Shown one piece after another: positions 11,859-24,055 of a stretch of DNA of 64,000 nt. A program made the translations under genes and the position numbers. The notes beneath the pieces were generated by a model. The model searched no databases. It was given only the letters and a program-made list of their open reading frames with translations, and was not told where the DNA came from. This DNA is from Uranotaenia lowii (Eukaryota > Arthropoda > Insecta > Diptera > Culicidae): positions 1 through 64,000 of the forward strand of contig NW_026597555.1 in NCBI RefSeq assembly GCF_029784155.1, in the 5' to 3' direction. Position 1 is the stretch's first letter. Each line of letters begins with the position of its first letter.

Positions 11859-14800
11859 TCAATTGTTTGCCATTGTTCTCCGGATCCAGTCGCCGTATTG
11901 AAACAAATTGGTATAGACGCTCGGGATGCCCTCGGTTCCACAATGGGACGGTCCTCGGCTGACGATTCCGTAAGCGAACCAGCGCCCTCGGCCGGCATCG
12001 TAGAACATCAATGGGGATCCACTGTCCCCGCGGCACGTGTCCTGAGCCTTCTGACCCCCGGCACAGATCTGCTTCTCGCTTATCGGCACCTGGTACTCGC
12101 CGTAGATCGATTGACATTGGGACAGCTGGATCTGGGGTAGCGCAACCTTTAGCTTAACCCTGCTCGAGACGATTGTATCCGTTTCATCTGAAATAAGGTG
12201 ATATTCAGAAGGAAAAAAACTTAACAAAGTTTAACGTCTTTGTGAACAGAATTTTAAATAAAAAATTGACGTCACTACGAGAAACAAGATATTGAGTTGT
12301 TTACAATTGCAAACAAGTACAATTTCGTAACGTTATAATTCCACTCCCAATGTTTCCTAGGTCGACGTTTTTAAATATATTATACCTAGGATATCAATTA
12401 TAGGTATTAGAGAAGTAAAGGGTTTAAGAATCTAAAAAAACCCGATTTAAGACAGTGGATAGCGGATTGTAGCCTTTCTTACACCCTGTTAATTATATTT
12501 GGATACATATGACAAAAAAAAAATTAAAAAATTATTGATTTATAAAGTCTTTTAATTCTTTCAATTTTGTCAACTTTGTCAATTTTGTCAGTTTTGTCAA
12601 TTTGGTCAATTTTGTCAAATTTATTAATTTTATTAATTTTGTCAATTTTTTCGATTTTGTCAATTTTGTCATTTATGTCTTTTTTGTAAATTTTGTCATT
12701 TTTGTCTTTTTTGTAAATTTTGTCAATTTTGTCAATTTTGTCAGTTTTGTCAATTTTGTCAATTTTGTAAATTTTGTCAATTTTGTCAATTTTATCAGTT
12801 TTGTTTGTTTTGTCAATTTTGTCACTTTTGTCAATTTTATCAATTTTATCAATTTTATAAATTTTATTAATTTTATCAATTTAGTCAATTTCGTCAATTT
12901 AGTTTTTTCCCTTTTTTCTCAGGGATTTTTTATCAAGTAGGTTTATTCATCTCGACTTTTCAATTTTGTCAATTTCGGCATTTGCAGTGATTCAATGAAA
13001 ACTTTTAATATCAAGTAAATTTTTTTTCTCTTGTACTTTTCAGACCAATGCCTAGATTTAGTTCAAATTTGCCCTTTTTCCAAAATCATCATCTTGAATT
13101 TTTCGACCGTGGGGATACGTTTGGTAGAAAGTATAGTTTCATCGTTCTTTTTGACAACGAGGTTAGATTAATAGTCCTTTTTGAAAACTATTTTGAAGTT
13201 CGACCTTTATCTGATTTTATATATAAAAAAAGTAATTTTAAATTGCTTGGCAACTGTTTCGACATGTTTTGTCCCAGATTTCCAGGAACCATTTTTTATG
13301 ATGATAAACGCTCTAGAAGCGACAAGCCATCTGAAGTCCTTTCAGTTATTGATGACATTGTGAAAATCAAAGAGACATCATACATCATCTGGTAATATCA
13401 TTTGGTTAAAAATAGTTTTCTTAAACACATGAGGGGCATTAAGATGGAAGAAATAGAAGGAAATTGAAATAGGATACTCCACCGAAGTTCCATGTTTGAA
13501 ATCCATTGTATGACTGCATCAAAGTTTTATTCAATTATTTTCAGCTTAAGTTCACGAAAAATAACATGATTTCAAAAGAGCTGCGGTTAACTTATTTTGC
13601 AATTTTTGTCCCTTATTTTGCCTCAGCTTGACAAGTCATATGCTTGAAAATTGAAAATTCAGATCGAAGCATGCTTTGACTTCAATATAAAATAAAATTA
13701 GGGACCCATCAAAAATAAAAAAAATTAGTTCGGGATGAATCATCCAAACGGATGGAAAAAAAATAAGTGTTTGTAAATTTGGCATGAGCAATAAAACATG
13801 GTTTCAACGATCTTATTCTGGCCCTTAAACCGAGCTGCCCGTGAAGCAGCTCAAGTAGTAGTAGTAGAAGATGAAGAACGATCTTATTATAAATATCAAA
13901 TTGAAAAAAAATCAGTTAAAAATTAAAAAAATTAATTAAGCTACAACCTTAAAAATTTTGAATAATTCATGCAGCCTCTACCTAATCGATAAGATTTATG
14001 AATAATTTTTTTTCGAAATGAAGAACAGAAGTTCGTTAAATTTCACACAATCACACAATCATACTTTTTGTTGTTATAATAAGTGGAAAATAACGTAAAT
14101 AAGAATCACCTGCTGTATTAGGAGCACTCACTCTAAATGCAAATTTCTTGCACCCCTTCAAGGAATTTATAGTATAAGAAAATCTGAACTTCGAGGGCTT
14201 TAAGGCTAATCTAATTTATGAGCTCATGATCTGAAATTTGACCCATGTTATATTCAAACAAGCAATACAGATACATGGTTTGTTTTTAAATTTGATTATT
14301 TTAGAAACTTTTCCACAATTCCAATGTCGGCATGTTTTCTGACATATTAATAAAAAAAAATTATGAATGAGAATATCCCAGACCAATGACATCAAATTTA
14401 CAGCACAACTTTTAAGAATAAATGATTCAATAATATCTGAATCATTTTTTTTTTTCAAATTTACAAATCGTTTTATTAAGGAATTTTACTTATAAAGTTT
14501 TCGGTGTTCCGAAAGTATATTTTTTTCTAATCTTGGGTTAGTAAGAGAAGGGCCGTAATCTTCCCGCCGTCTCAACCGTTAAATATATCGAACTATAGAA
14601 AAGGAAAGAGGTTATCTAGGGATCACTTCCAAGAACAGTTTCCGTCAGGGTTGAATCTTATTTCTAAGTCATGGATCTGAATTCTGAATCTGAACTTTGA
14701 ATTTTAATTGTGAATCTGAATTTTAAATTTAAATTGTCTATCCAAGCCGTTTTTTTTAGAATTTCTAAAATGTTTATACTTTTCTTCGGCTCCTGAGCAC

Positions 14801-15949
14801 TGAATTTAGTTCCCCTACATTAGGTTTGAATCTTGAGTGCTAATAAAGTGTTATAAATTAAATTACTTACAGTAGTCTGTATAGCCCCAGCCGGATGCTA
14901 CGAGCTCGACTGCAATTCCGAGTTTGCTCTCCGGATCGTTGAAGTAGCTTGGCAAACAGATTGGTCTCACAAAGTCAGTGAACGATACGTTACGCATCAA
15001 TTTGACCAGTGCCAAATCGTTGGCCTTACTCCAGCTGGTACGTACATAGTTTGGATGAGCGATGGTGGTTTGAACGCCAATGTCAACAACCGGATCGGCG
15101 CACTCATGTCGGTTACAATCTTTCTCTGTGTCCAGATCATGTTCTCCGAATCGAATCATTTTGCTGTAATCAGTGAAATTTTAAACATGAATCGTGCAAT
15201 CTCGAACGAACTTCGCTATCACTCACACAGTTTTCCACTATCCCGTCCAGTGATGCAGTGAGCTGCCGTGAGAACCCACCATTCCGAAATAAGAGCACCT
15301 CCACATTTTGGCACCAATTCATCAGATTCGTCGGATTCGTAAAACATCAAAGCCAGCCAGGGAAATTCGTCTATTTCCGTTTTTTGACCACCGATGATGC
15401 GTACATCGGACAATGCCAAGCCACATTGCTGCTTGAGCTTACTAAGATCGACCATTCCGGCGTTCGGAACTAAGTAGTTGGAGTTTAAAGGGCAGCAAAC
15501 AAAGTAGGCAGTGTCACTCCGAGAACAGTTTATGCTACTGATGAAGCTTGGATCTATTTCGTTGTTGGCCATGGCCTGCTTCAATTGCTGATACGCTGGG
15601 CATTTGTCAGCTGCCATACAAAATCCTGTCATGAATTGATTGGAAACCGTGCATGGTGTCGGGGTGAAGGTCAAACATGCTGCAAAGATCGAATTGAACT
15701 TGTTGTTATTGTTGTTCCGGTACTTGGGTGACTAATTTCACTGAGATTGAATGTTTCCAAAATTTTACTTCTTTTACGTATGTAGGTGCGTGAATAGGAA
15801 ACATTATTCCAACAATTCATGTGCATGAAAATCATTTGAATGCCCGATGCGAAACTTAATCAAAGACTAAAATCGATTTTGACACACTTACCGAAACTCC
15901 ATGTAACGATCACGAACCAAACTGACCAAAAGCGGAGACAAGAAGACAT
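11859..15949 (-). CDS. CLIP gene 1: CLIP-domain serine protease, 376 aa
   Basis: Four exons on the minus strand: 15949-15892, 15679-15229, 15163-14871 and 12187-11859, with phases 1, 2, 1 and GT-AG throughout. A signal peptide (about residues 1-19) is followed by a six-Cys clip domain (C29-C82), a linker and an S1A protease domain that starts after R113 (IIGG). The triad is H160 (TAAHC), D219 (NDLAL) and S323 (GDSGSPL), and QDTCRGDSG gives the trypsin-type S1 Asp. A Cys pair in the 70-loop (EKDCNRHEC) is typical of CLIPB-type proteases. The family acts in haemolymph as zymogens in melanization or Toll cascades; its role here is inferred. Odd point: the usual PG(I/V)YT near the C-terminus reads PSVYT, putting Ser at residue 357 where an S1-pocket Gly is normal. 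The last intron (2.7 kb) holds a 9-bp tandem repeat. Confidence 0.93.
12558..12905. repeat. 9-bp tandem repeat (TTTTGTCAA)n
   Basis: About 38 imperfect copies of a 9-bp unit, TTTTGTCAA on this strand and TTGACAAAA on the other, lie inside the last intron of CLIP gene 1. Because the unit is three codons long, both strands stay open (VNF repeats on one, KLT repeats on the other). Those frames are artefacts of the repeat, not genes. A short tail recurs at 12960-12975. Confidence 0.9.
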
Positions 15950-16745
15950 CACCACCGTAGACGTCCTCTGAGAGGAAGCTTTGCTCGTCGACTAACTCAT
16001 CGTCATAACAGTGGCCGGTTTTCTGGTCAGAGATTTGTTTTTATTTTTTGGCCTGACTTTTTGGAGCACCGCAGCATAAACAAAACAAAAATAAAGGCCG
16101 CGCGCGCCGCTTGAAAATAGAATGCGTGGTCAGTGACGACGATCAGCGAAACAGAATTGAACATTTCGTGACGATTTTGATCGCACCCGGAGGCCATGAA
16201 TGAGGTTTTTACGACAGAGGCTTAAGAATTTCGAATGGTTTTTGGGAAGTTCGAAGAATGAAATTGTACATAATTAAGTTGCTAAAAATAATTTTATTCA
16301 CAAGAATAAACTGTTAACTAGACAGAGATCGAACATTCTGGATCCCGGCGAGGCTCCTATGAGTCAAAAATTTTAAAAAGGCTGTGTCCACCTAAACTAA
16401 CGACTGTCTAAACATTATTATTGTTATTAAATATTTCGCAAGCCCAATGTATGGCTCATGTGAGGAAAATACATCTCTGACGTTTTTTAAGTCGTGTACC
16501 TATGATGTAGTCATCACGATTTGCAAAGCAGATTAAGTTCTATCGCTACGGAAAATCCATTAATCATTTAATTATAATCTGAACCCATCAGCACTACTAG
16601 TGACCTAGTGACGCAAATTTTAAGGCATTAACTTATTTTATCATCAGCATTATTTGTCTTGAATAGCTAAATTTTAAAAAAAATTCTAATACAACAGTAA
16701 ATAAGTATTTCGAGGCCGATTACAAAATATATTAACTCAAACTTC
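15950..16745. other. Upstream region of CLIP gene 1
   Basis: No coding sequence is recognised. The first ~250 bases next to the gene are less A+T-rich, with a GC-alternating patch near 16098-16112, and presumably hold its 5' UTR and promoter. I found no convincing TATA box or Rel site. Confidence 0.4.
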
Positions 16746-16746
16746 T

Positions 16747-17995
16747 TATCAACTACGGTCCTCCAACGGCTCCTTCAATGGCATAATGGTTGCACTACGC
16801 GATTAATTCGAAATAATCAACATTGCACAATGAACAAGCATCACAATCTCACTGTACAGTTTTGAGAATTTCAGGCTTTTATATGAACCAATAACGACGC
16901 CGGCCAAGTCCGTGTAGTCGATAAGAATAAGGGAAGTGCAGTCTTGTTTCTTTCCAGAATCTAAAGCTGGAATAAGATGGTAAAATAACTTCTGCAAACG
17001 ATAATCCCTTATTAAACCACTGTTACACCCACTTCGTGAAATGAGAAAGTAAATTTCTGAGCAAAATTTGCGCAAATGAACTTCCAGCACTTAAGCGCCA
17101 ACAACTCAAGGAGTTGATGTGCTGAAGTCGCTTTTAACCCGGACTTTCTTCCCAGGGGTGGGATTCCAACGAAACTATACAAAAGGGGGTTGGCGAAATG
17201 AGGGTATGTCGTGCAGGTACACGCACTTAGACGCAATGGTAATAGCCATAGAATTCCGCAGCATAAAAAGTACATACACAATGCTTAAAGAGATGTGCGA
17301 TCAGTCAATAACTGACCTGCTCGGCCTTTTAGCGGCATTCTAGCATAAGTCTTTGCACAAGTTAGGCGGCGAGAAATGTTATAAACTAATTGGATAAATA
17401 TCTCCATTGGCTTTTTCCAGCTCTGCATATCGTAAGCAGGCGGCTGCTTTGAGTGACCTGGTACATGTCTGTTCAATTCCGACTTTTGCCTTTCCCAGAT
17501 CATCGACCATACTCCAGGTTTCATCCGACATCCATTCACTTTTGTTTCCACAAACTTTACCTGGCTCGTCGCGAAAAGACATTTTTAATTCCACATCACT
17601 GTTCTTCGACTGTTTTGTCTGTCGGCAATTCCGAGGCTCGGCAATTCCGAGGCTCGGGATTCTAGCTGTTCAACGTATGCCCTTTTAACCTCTGAATTCT
17701 CCAACCGACGGACTTCGTATCAACACCCGACTTCCTCCTGTCCGTTCGACACGCGCAACTCTCAGTCGTATCTCGCCCAGGACGAGGTGATGGTCTGCGT
17801 TTCATTTGCTGCGGACATCAAGAAGGCTCCTTCTCCATTTTCGGATGATACATATGTGGTCAATTTGATTTTCTGAAAGCCATCTCGGAATACCCAAGTT
17901 ACCTTATGTGCTGGTCGATGGGGGAAGAGCGATCCACTGATCGTCATGTTGTTGTTGCCACAAAATTCTACAAACAGCTCTCCGTGTTCGCTCAT
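16747..17995 (-). mobile_element. RTE-like non-LTR retrotransposon relic
   Basis: On the minus strand, 17995-17790 carries the C-terminal part of an APE-type endonuclease: a GELFVEFCGN block, then SLFPHRPAHKVTW and a frame-shifted end. At 17594-17379 a linker block (WMSDETWSM, then RSLKAAACLRYAEL) matches the endonuclease-RT linker of RTE-like elements. Further downstream the sequence is scrambled and ends with repeat copy 2 (16747-16950), shared with 7125-7340. Multiple stops and frameshifts show an old dead copy. The RTE-like clade assignment is inferred from motif style. Confidence 0.7.
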
Positions 17996-18156
17996 CTGTC
18001 TTAGATCATGATGCGCTCAAGGTCCTGGTTGTCGGAGCAAATTTTTGCGTTGAAGTCACCTAAGTGGATTTGAATGATCGAAGAATGAAAAATTTTCACT
18101 GCTATCCACGGTAGCATTATTCGATGCCTACTGTGATAACATATCTTCCCCCTTAT

Positions 18157-19265
18157 TTATTTCAAGGAAAACAGGTAAGAGCTCAAACTCTCAGGAAGTC
18201 TGATGTTCCTCTGGGGATGTCCAGGTGTTGGTTCATCTTGTAGGGAAACGTTCCTGTTTTCCATGCTAACATTGACATTGACCAAATTTGATTCTCCGGC
18301 TGGTGGTTGTGGATCATCTTCTTCAGGTTCTGGAAAATTTGATGAACAAGATGGTTGACTTGACTGGGCTTGAAGTCCAAACATTAATATGTTCAATGGT
18401 GTAAGCTGCCTCTCCAAAGTACTTGCATCATCCGGATACCAAAATTTGACCTGGTCGACGTGTAATCGTATCAGCTTCTACCTGCCATGATGTTCTTCCA
18501 ATAGAAAGCTGAAATGAACTTTATCAATTACTTCAACAAACTTTCCAGGAACCCACTTCCTAGACGAATTGTTACGATATAGTTTGGCATACACTGTATC
18601 ACCAGTTGTTAGTTTGTGTGATCATGGTCCCTGATCTGCTTTCCGATGTCTCCATTGGTCACGATCCAGAAGGTTCAGAAAAGTTCGGTTTTTCTGCCAG
18701 ACATATGAGCTCAACTGGAGTGGAACCATTCAGGACACGGCTTGGAGTTGATCGGTTTACTTGCAGAATGTGAATGTTTTGCCACTCGTTGACATCTTGA
18801 GGGAATCCGCAAACCTTTCAGCCTGACCGTTGGTATGGCGAAATTCGCAGCTGTCATTGTCGGAAATAATTGTTGATGGAATCTCGAAACGAACGAACAA
18901 TTCCCCCAGGAGCTCGGTGGCTAACGATGATGTTGCTGATTTGATTGAGCAGTTCTTGGTCCGTCTTGAATGAGCATCCACCACAACCAGGAAGTTGAGA
19001 CCCCTGAATGGACCGGAAAAGTTGATTCAGATGCATTCCCATGGAGAATGTGTTGCTGGCCTCGATTGAGAAGTAGTCTTCGGTGGGGATTTGGCATGAA
19101 CAGCACACATTTCACATTTCCTCACAAACTCGTCGGTCGTCGATTTTCGGCCAGTAAACGTGACTCCGGGCTAGGGCTTTCCTTAGTTTCATTCCCGGAT
19201 GACATCGATGAAGTTGTTTCAAAATCCGTTGATGGTAGAATTCTGGGATGACAAATTGATTCGAC
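18157..19265 (-). mobile_element. Ty3/gypsy-type integrase relic
   Basis: The minus-strand frames follow integrase order. At 19265-19115 an HHCC zinc-binding region is visible (HQRILKQLHRCHPG, HVYWPKIDDRRVCEEM), broken by a stop just before its last Cys pair. At 19115-18757 lies the catalytic core, with VVDAHSRR, ELFVRFEIPSTIISDN and NGQAERF. About 18640-18450 is the C-terminal module, with KWVPGKFVEV and HVDQVKFW, and a polar tail extends to 18157. It is split across frames with stops and is non-functional. No RT or LTR is seen nearby. Confidence 0.8.
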
Positions 19266-20770
19266 ATTATGCTGCAGTTCTTTATGATTGAAAGAGCATC
19301 ACGATGGGGAAAAATGACTTCACTTGACTGAATGACTAACTTACTGAAGAACGGGACACTTGAGAGTTGCGTTGGTTACTATTTTTAATGTGATGAGAAT
19401 GGAGAATTTCTTTATTAATTCACGTACACTTCACAACACGCATTATTGTGATTGACCAACGTTTTACTTTGATACCTGTAAAAACCTGATTGCTTGGATG
19501 CATTCTATGGTGCAGTATGTTTGTATGACCGTTCCTCCCAATCACGTAATAATGCACTACGAATCGAGTTTTATTTTCGATCGATGTTCTTTTAAAAATT
19601 AAAATCTTGTTACTTAATGTTTTTGGGGTTCAACAAAAAAAACGGTTCAATTAAAAAGATTTAACTTATTCTCAAAATATCGGTAAAACACTTTAAAACA
19701 AATTGTAGAAAAAAAACTTGACCGATACCCAATCATATTTTTTTTTAAATATATTGTCAAGTTCTGCACAGCAAAAAAAAGTATTGCGATATTACATCAA
19801 ATACCTGCACATCACTTGAGTCGCAAATGGTACCTAATTTTACGTCGTCTTGATGTACCCGACTGGTTGGAGTCAGAGAATAGGTTTCGTACCACTGATC
19901 CATATGGGCCAAATTTCTGATAAAATGAAAAATTATGAAATTATTTTTGAAGCTGTGGGTTTGCTTATATTTTTAATTAATTTTGGAAGTACTTACAAGC
20001 CAAACAAATACAGCTGAGGTCCGTAATCAGTTTCCTAATTTTTGAAATGAAATCAAATTTGAACGTCAATAGAGGAAAATAATGACTACTTGATGAGATA
20101 TCACATAGAAAGTTGTGATATTACACTTCACGACGTATTCGCGTTGTGTACGTCTGTTAGATGTATTATTCCATTAGAAATCCGTAATAAAACATCATAT
20201 CCAGAAGTTACATCGTCCATCGTTACATTTTTTTTGCTGTGTGTGATATTCATCAATTTTGAAATGTAACTTACCACGGAGGAAATTTTATGTCCGTTCA
20301 TGTCCAACAGCTAACGGTTATTTTTTCGTTTATTATGATTTAAGAATCGATTTTCTCACCACGCCCAGCTTGGAGTTTGTTTTCAGTTCTTCGATAACGC
20401 AAGCTAGAACTCGAGATAATAAACTTTTTCTGAGAATAGCCTTCCTATACTTTAACGCTTTTACGACCGATTAAATTCTGTTTAAATTCGACTTAGCCAA
20501 AAACACACACAAAAAACGATCCATTCTTATCATCTGTATGACTGAGGAGATGGATCGCAACTCGTCACAAGTCGCTTTGAGAGACTTCACCAGTTCTCAC
20601 AAATGTATTCACATATTGTGTTCTGTTTTTGTTCCTTCTAAATTATTCCAAGACGTCGTCGTTTTTCCTTAGGTTGTTGTGCATAGTGACGAATGGAACC
20701 GGTTTATGGTCGATGACCAGCATCCGGAATAATTGTCGTCTCGTCGAAAGTCGTGTATTTCTGAATGAAT
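19266..20770. other. Intergenic stretch, no recognised gene
   Basis: A+T-rich sequence between the gypsy relic and CLIP gene 2. Short open frames such as 20259-20474 have no recognisable content. Confidence 0.4.
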
Positions 20771-20778
20771 TCGATTGG

Positions 20779-20788
20779 GGGGTATTCC
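20779..20788 (+). promoter_or_regulatory. Candidate Rel/NF-kB site upstream of CLIP gene 2
   Basis: GGGGTATTCC fits the kappaB consensus GGGRNNYYCC. It lies about 440 bases upstream of the CLIP gene 2 start codon. CLIP proteases are often immune-inducible through Rel factors, but a single ten-base match can arise by chance. Confidence 0.25.
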
Positions 20789-20833
20789 CTGTACTTACCC
20801 TAACCAACGTCCGGCGGGCGCCTTAGTCAGCCG

Positions 20834-20866
20834 TGATGAGTTCACCGTTCACCGTTCACCGTTCAA
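20834..20866. repeat. Short 7-bp tandem repeat
   Basis: About four direct copies of ACCGTTC upstream of CLIP gene 2. It is a simple repeat with no assigned role. Confidence 0.7.
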
Positions 20867-21227
20867 TTGTCACCGCAAACGTGAAATGTACTCACCAATC
20901 ACCTTTTTAAGGCTTGGTTAGTTGTGTTTTGATAAGGGGAGTTTCGTTTTTGAACTAGGTATCAATGTAACCTAACAGTATTCAGTTGTCGGACGTAAGT
21001 AAATAAGATCTCCGGGATGGCGGGAGAGAAAGTTGCTCCCAGCTGATCGGGGTGTGTATGTCATTACGTCCGCATGGAATCACGGGTTGGTTTCGGTGTG
21101 GTGTGGTGGTGACGTAACACTTAAAGGCAAGGGTAGATGCGACCGGCTCTCAATCGAGTGTTGTCTTCCCAGTCTGCTTGACGCGTAATTCTGTCCGGTC
21201 CGAAAGTTTATTTTTCTTTTATCACGA

Positions 21228-22578
21228 ATGCTGCTGTTGTTCATATCGTTGGCCCAGGTCGTGGGGATTTTCGCTTCGCAAGGTGTGTGCAGAGGGAGAT
21301 TTTTATTTGATTGTGAATTTTCCGTGATTAATCGTGATCGATTTTACAGATGAACCTCCGATTTGGGATGTTCAAGCTAAGTGTGATATTCCGAATGAAG
21401 CTGAGCCGGGATTTTGTACGAGTCCGCAGGCCTGTGATGCCTTCCAGAATATCATTGACGGTGCCTCTCCTGGACGAGTTGGATTTATCAAAGCCTTAGA
21501 ATGTAACTCAGCCAATGAGACGAGTGTGTGCTGCCCTAGGAACGGTGCTAATTATACTTTTCCTGAAATAACGGAAAACTTCACCTCCAAGATACGGCTA
21601 GGGAATCGGTTCATTGACAACAGCTGTGGATATCAGGCTTACGAGGGCTTGATTAAGGGAGTTATGACGTCCATCGACGAATATCCGTGGGCCGCTTTGT
21701 TGTTCTACAAAAATGGATATCAGGGTTGTGGAGGCGTTTTGATAAGCTCAAAATTTGTGCTCACAGCTGCTCATTGTGTCGCGGGAAGCGCTTATAGACA
21801 GCATGGTCCATTGTGAGTACCCTCAGCGTCTAGCGGGAATCTTTCTTTTTTTAATGAAAACAACTATTTCAGAACAAATATTCGCCTACGAGAGTACAAT
21901 TTAGAGTCTGATCCGGACTGTGTTATCGTTAAAGAAGCTGGCAAATATTACGAGGATTGTTCGCCGAATAAACTCGATAGGAAGCCGCGATCTATCATAG
22001 TGCATCCTCTCTACGAACCGGATAGTTTCAACCAGTTCCACGACATTGCCCTGGTAGAGATCGACCCGGTTGGCGAATACGATGACTTCATCCGTCCCAT
22101 TTGTCTGCCCGAAGGAAACGAGCTGGGCCGATTAACGGCGGGATCAGATTTGAATGTGTGTGGCTGGGGACGAACCGATTTCTGTAACAACTATTGAGTA
22201 TAGTATACCCATTTTCAAAACATTCTTAAGTTTTCCCTCACAGTTTCAGAAGGATCCTCAACAACGCGGAAGAGTCCGATCAAAATGAAAGCCCATCTAC
22301 CGCTGGTAGATCAGCGAACCTGTGAGTACTTGTACAGGGCACAGAAAATTTCCCTGATCTCGGGACAGATATGCGCGGGGGGTCGCATCGGTCAGGATTC
22401 CTGTGCCGGAGATAGTGGATCCCCGCTGATGCTATACAACGTCCAGACCGGACGATGGATCTTGGCTGGCATCGTGAGCCGCGGATCTTCTACCTGTGGA
22501 CTCGAAGATCGACCGGGAATCTACACCTACGTTAAGGAGTACATGCCATGGATTTTGCAAAACATTAGAAAACGGTAA
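21228..22578 (+). CDS. CLIP gene 2: CLIP-domain serine protease with non-basic activation site, 387 aa
   Basis: This is the only CLIP gene on the plus strand. Exons are 21228-21282, 21350-21812, 21873-22183 and 22244-22578, with intron phases 1, 2, 1. It encodes a short hydrophobic signal peptide (1-17), a six-Cys clip domain (C30-C80), a linker and an S1A domain. The triad is H160 (TAAHC), D230 (HDIAL) and S334 (GDSGSPL), with QDSCAGDSG supplying the S1 Asp. The activation junction is odd: the usual R|I(V/Y)GG reads YEGL|IKGV, so residue P1 (119) is Leu and the second Gly is Val. Trypsin-like upstream CLIPs would not be expected to cleave after Leu. The enzyme may need a chymotrypsin-like or elastase-like activator, or act without activation. 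It lies tail to tail with gene 3. Confidence 0.94.
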
Positions 22579-22583
22579 AGTTT

Positions 22584-22589
22584 AATAAA
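22584..22589 (+). terminator. Polyadenylation signal AATAAA of CLIP gene 2
   Basis: AATAAA begins five bases after the stop codon, implying a very short 3' UTR. Confidence 0.65.
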
Positions 22590-22859
22590 CATTTAAAGAA
22601 CGTGTACAGTGTCAGATTTTAAGGTATGATGACAAAATGCAGCAGTAGTTGTACTTTTTCAACGCAGTTAACTGCGAAAAAATAATTTAGGTATCATTCA
22701 AGGCATAAGTTGGCGCTGATTGTTTTGCATGACACGTGTTTAACGATTGACGGCTACACTGTACGTCAGTTTCCGAATTGAAAATCGTGAATAAGTTTCG
22801 CGTTACAAAACTGTTTTACGAGGACATACTTTTCTTATCCTTTTCTAATCCTTTTGTAA

Positions 22860-23025
22860 TAAATTTGTCAAAAATGGTAAAAAATACAAAAAAATCACAT
22901 GCATTCAAAAATGAAAAAAAAGGCCATAAATGACAAAAATTACAAAAATGGCAAAAATTACAATAAATACAAATATCAAAAATAATACAGAAAACGCAAA
23001 AATGACAAAAACTGATTAGCAAACT
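22860..23025. repeat. 9-bp tandem repeat (AAAAATGAC)n, degenerate
   Basis: Imperfect AAAAATGAC / AAAAATTAC units at 9-base spacing. The unit is one base from the reverse complement of the 12.6 kb repeat, and the same family recurs near 34.6 and 47.8 kb. Confidence 0.7.
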
Positions 23026-24055
23026 TGCTGATTTAAAAAAAAAAAATCTAGGATCAAAACACAAATTTAAGGGGTGAGTAGGCCTTGGCCGAGTGTGCTC
23101 GTGTTTATATTCTTCTCATTTTTTTTCGTTTGAGTGTTTTTGTGAAAAGGAAATTTATCAATTGAGACAAATCATCGAATTTTGGAAGTAATTTTTATCA
23201 GGAAGAGAATAATGTCAATGTGTAATAGTAGATTGCAGTATAAAATAAGAAATCAATCAGTTCTCTGAGGGTAAAAGTTCAAGTCTAAAAACCCTCTTTA
23301 AATAAATGTACAACAAAAACAACAACAACATCAGTTCTCTTGAGCGTTTTTTTGTTTCTTGAGTGTAATCGCTTCGGAAGGAGTAAAATTTTCGAAGAAT
23401 AGTGAAATGGTGCACCGGAAAACAACTACATATCACGAAGCTAAGTATTTTTACTTATTTTAAAAACAACGAGATTCTTAGTGACTAAATATTAACTAGC
23501 TTCACTCTATTATTAGGGATTTTTGGGGGGATCGGACAGGTCATCAAGTGATCCATTGAAGGATTGTGGGTTAAGTCCGGCTTTAGTATCTCCAATCACC
23601 AATTCAGAATCATGAGAAGGTTCCTTTTCAGACCACATGTATGAAAATATACCTCCCTTTAGTAAAAATATCCGGAGAATCGATTGGACATATTTTCATA
23701 CGCCTGCACAAGTTTACGAACGGAGTTATAGCACTGACCATACTGACTGGACATTCGATTTCGTTTTTTGGATAATATTTCCAACAGTACGCAATATCGA
23801 TTCCAGATTGCGTATTGATCGATTTGAAGAAATGCTATCCCAGTTAGAAAGTGCCATCCGACTTTCGCAAAAAAAACAGGCAATTTAGACAATAAAATCG
23901 TGCAAAAGAGGTACATTTTTCCTACAGGGCATTTCTATTGGAAAAATTGTAGGTTCGCCACCTGCCGTCGGTATTGCGAACCTGCTTAATTTGACGAAAA
24001 AAATTAGCCAGAAAATGATCGAATTTTTGTTCTAAGTGTCCTGTCAGTATGATCA
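23026..24055. other. Intergenic stretch with possible SINE traces
   Basis: No gene is seen. Two short patches (about 23255-23330 and 23525-23590) have box-B-like GTTCAAGTCT and GGTTAAGTCC segments, and the first ends in a CAA-rich tail, as old tRNA-derived SINEs may. They are too degraded to classify. Confidence 0.3.

Noticed and set aside
12602..12940. Long open frames of VNF repeats (+) and KLT repeats (-)
   Set aside because: They are produced by a 9-bp tandem repeat whose length is a multiple of three, inside an intron.
13048..13395. 115-residue plus-strand frame as a nested gene in the CLIP gene 1 intron
   Set aside because: No family similarity recognised and A+T-rich codons; chance open frame cannot be excluded.
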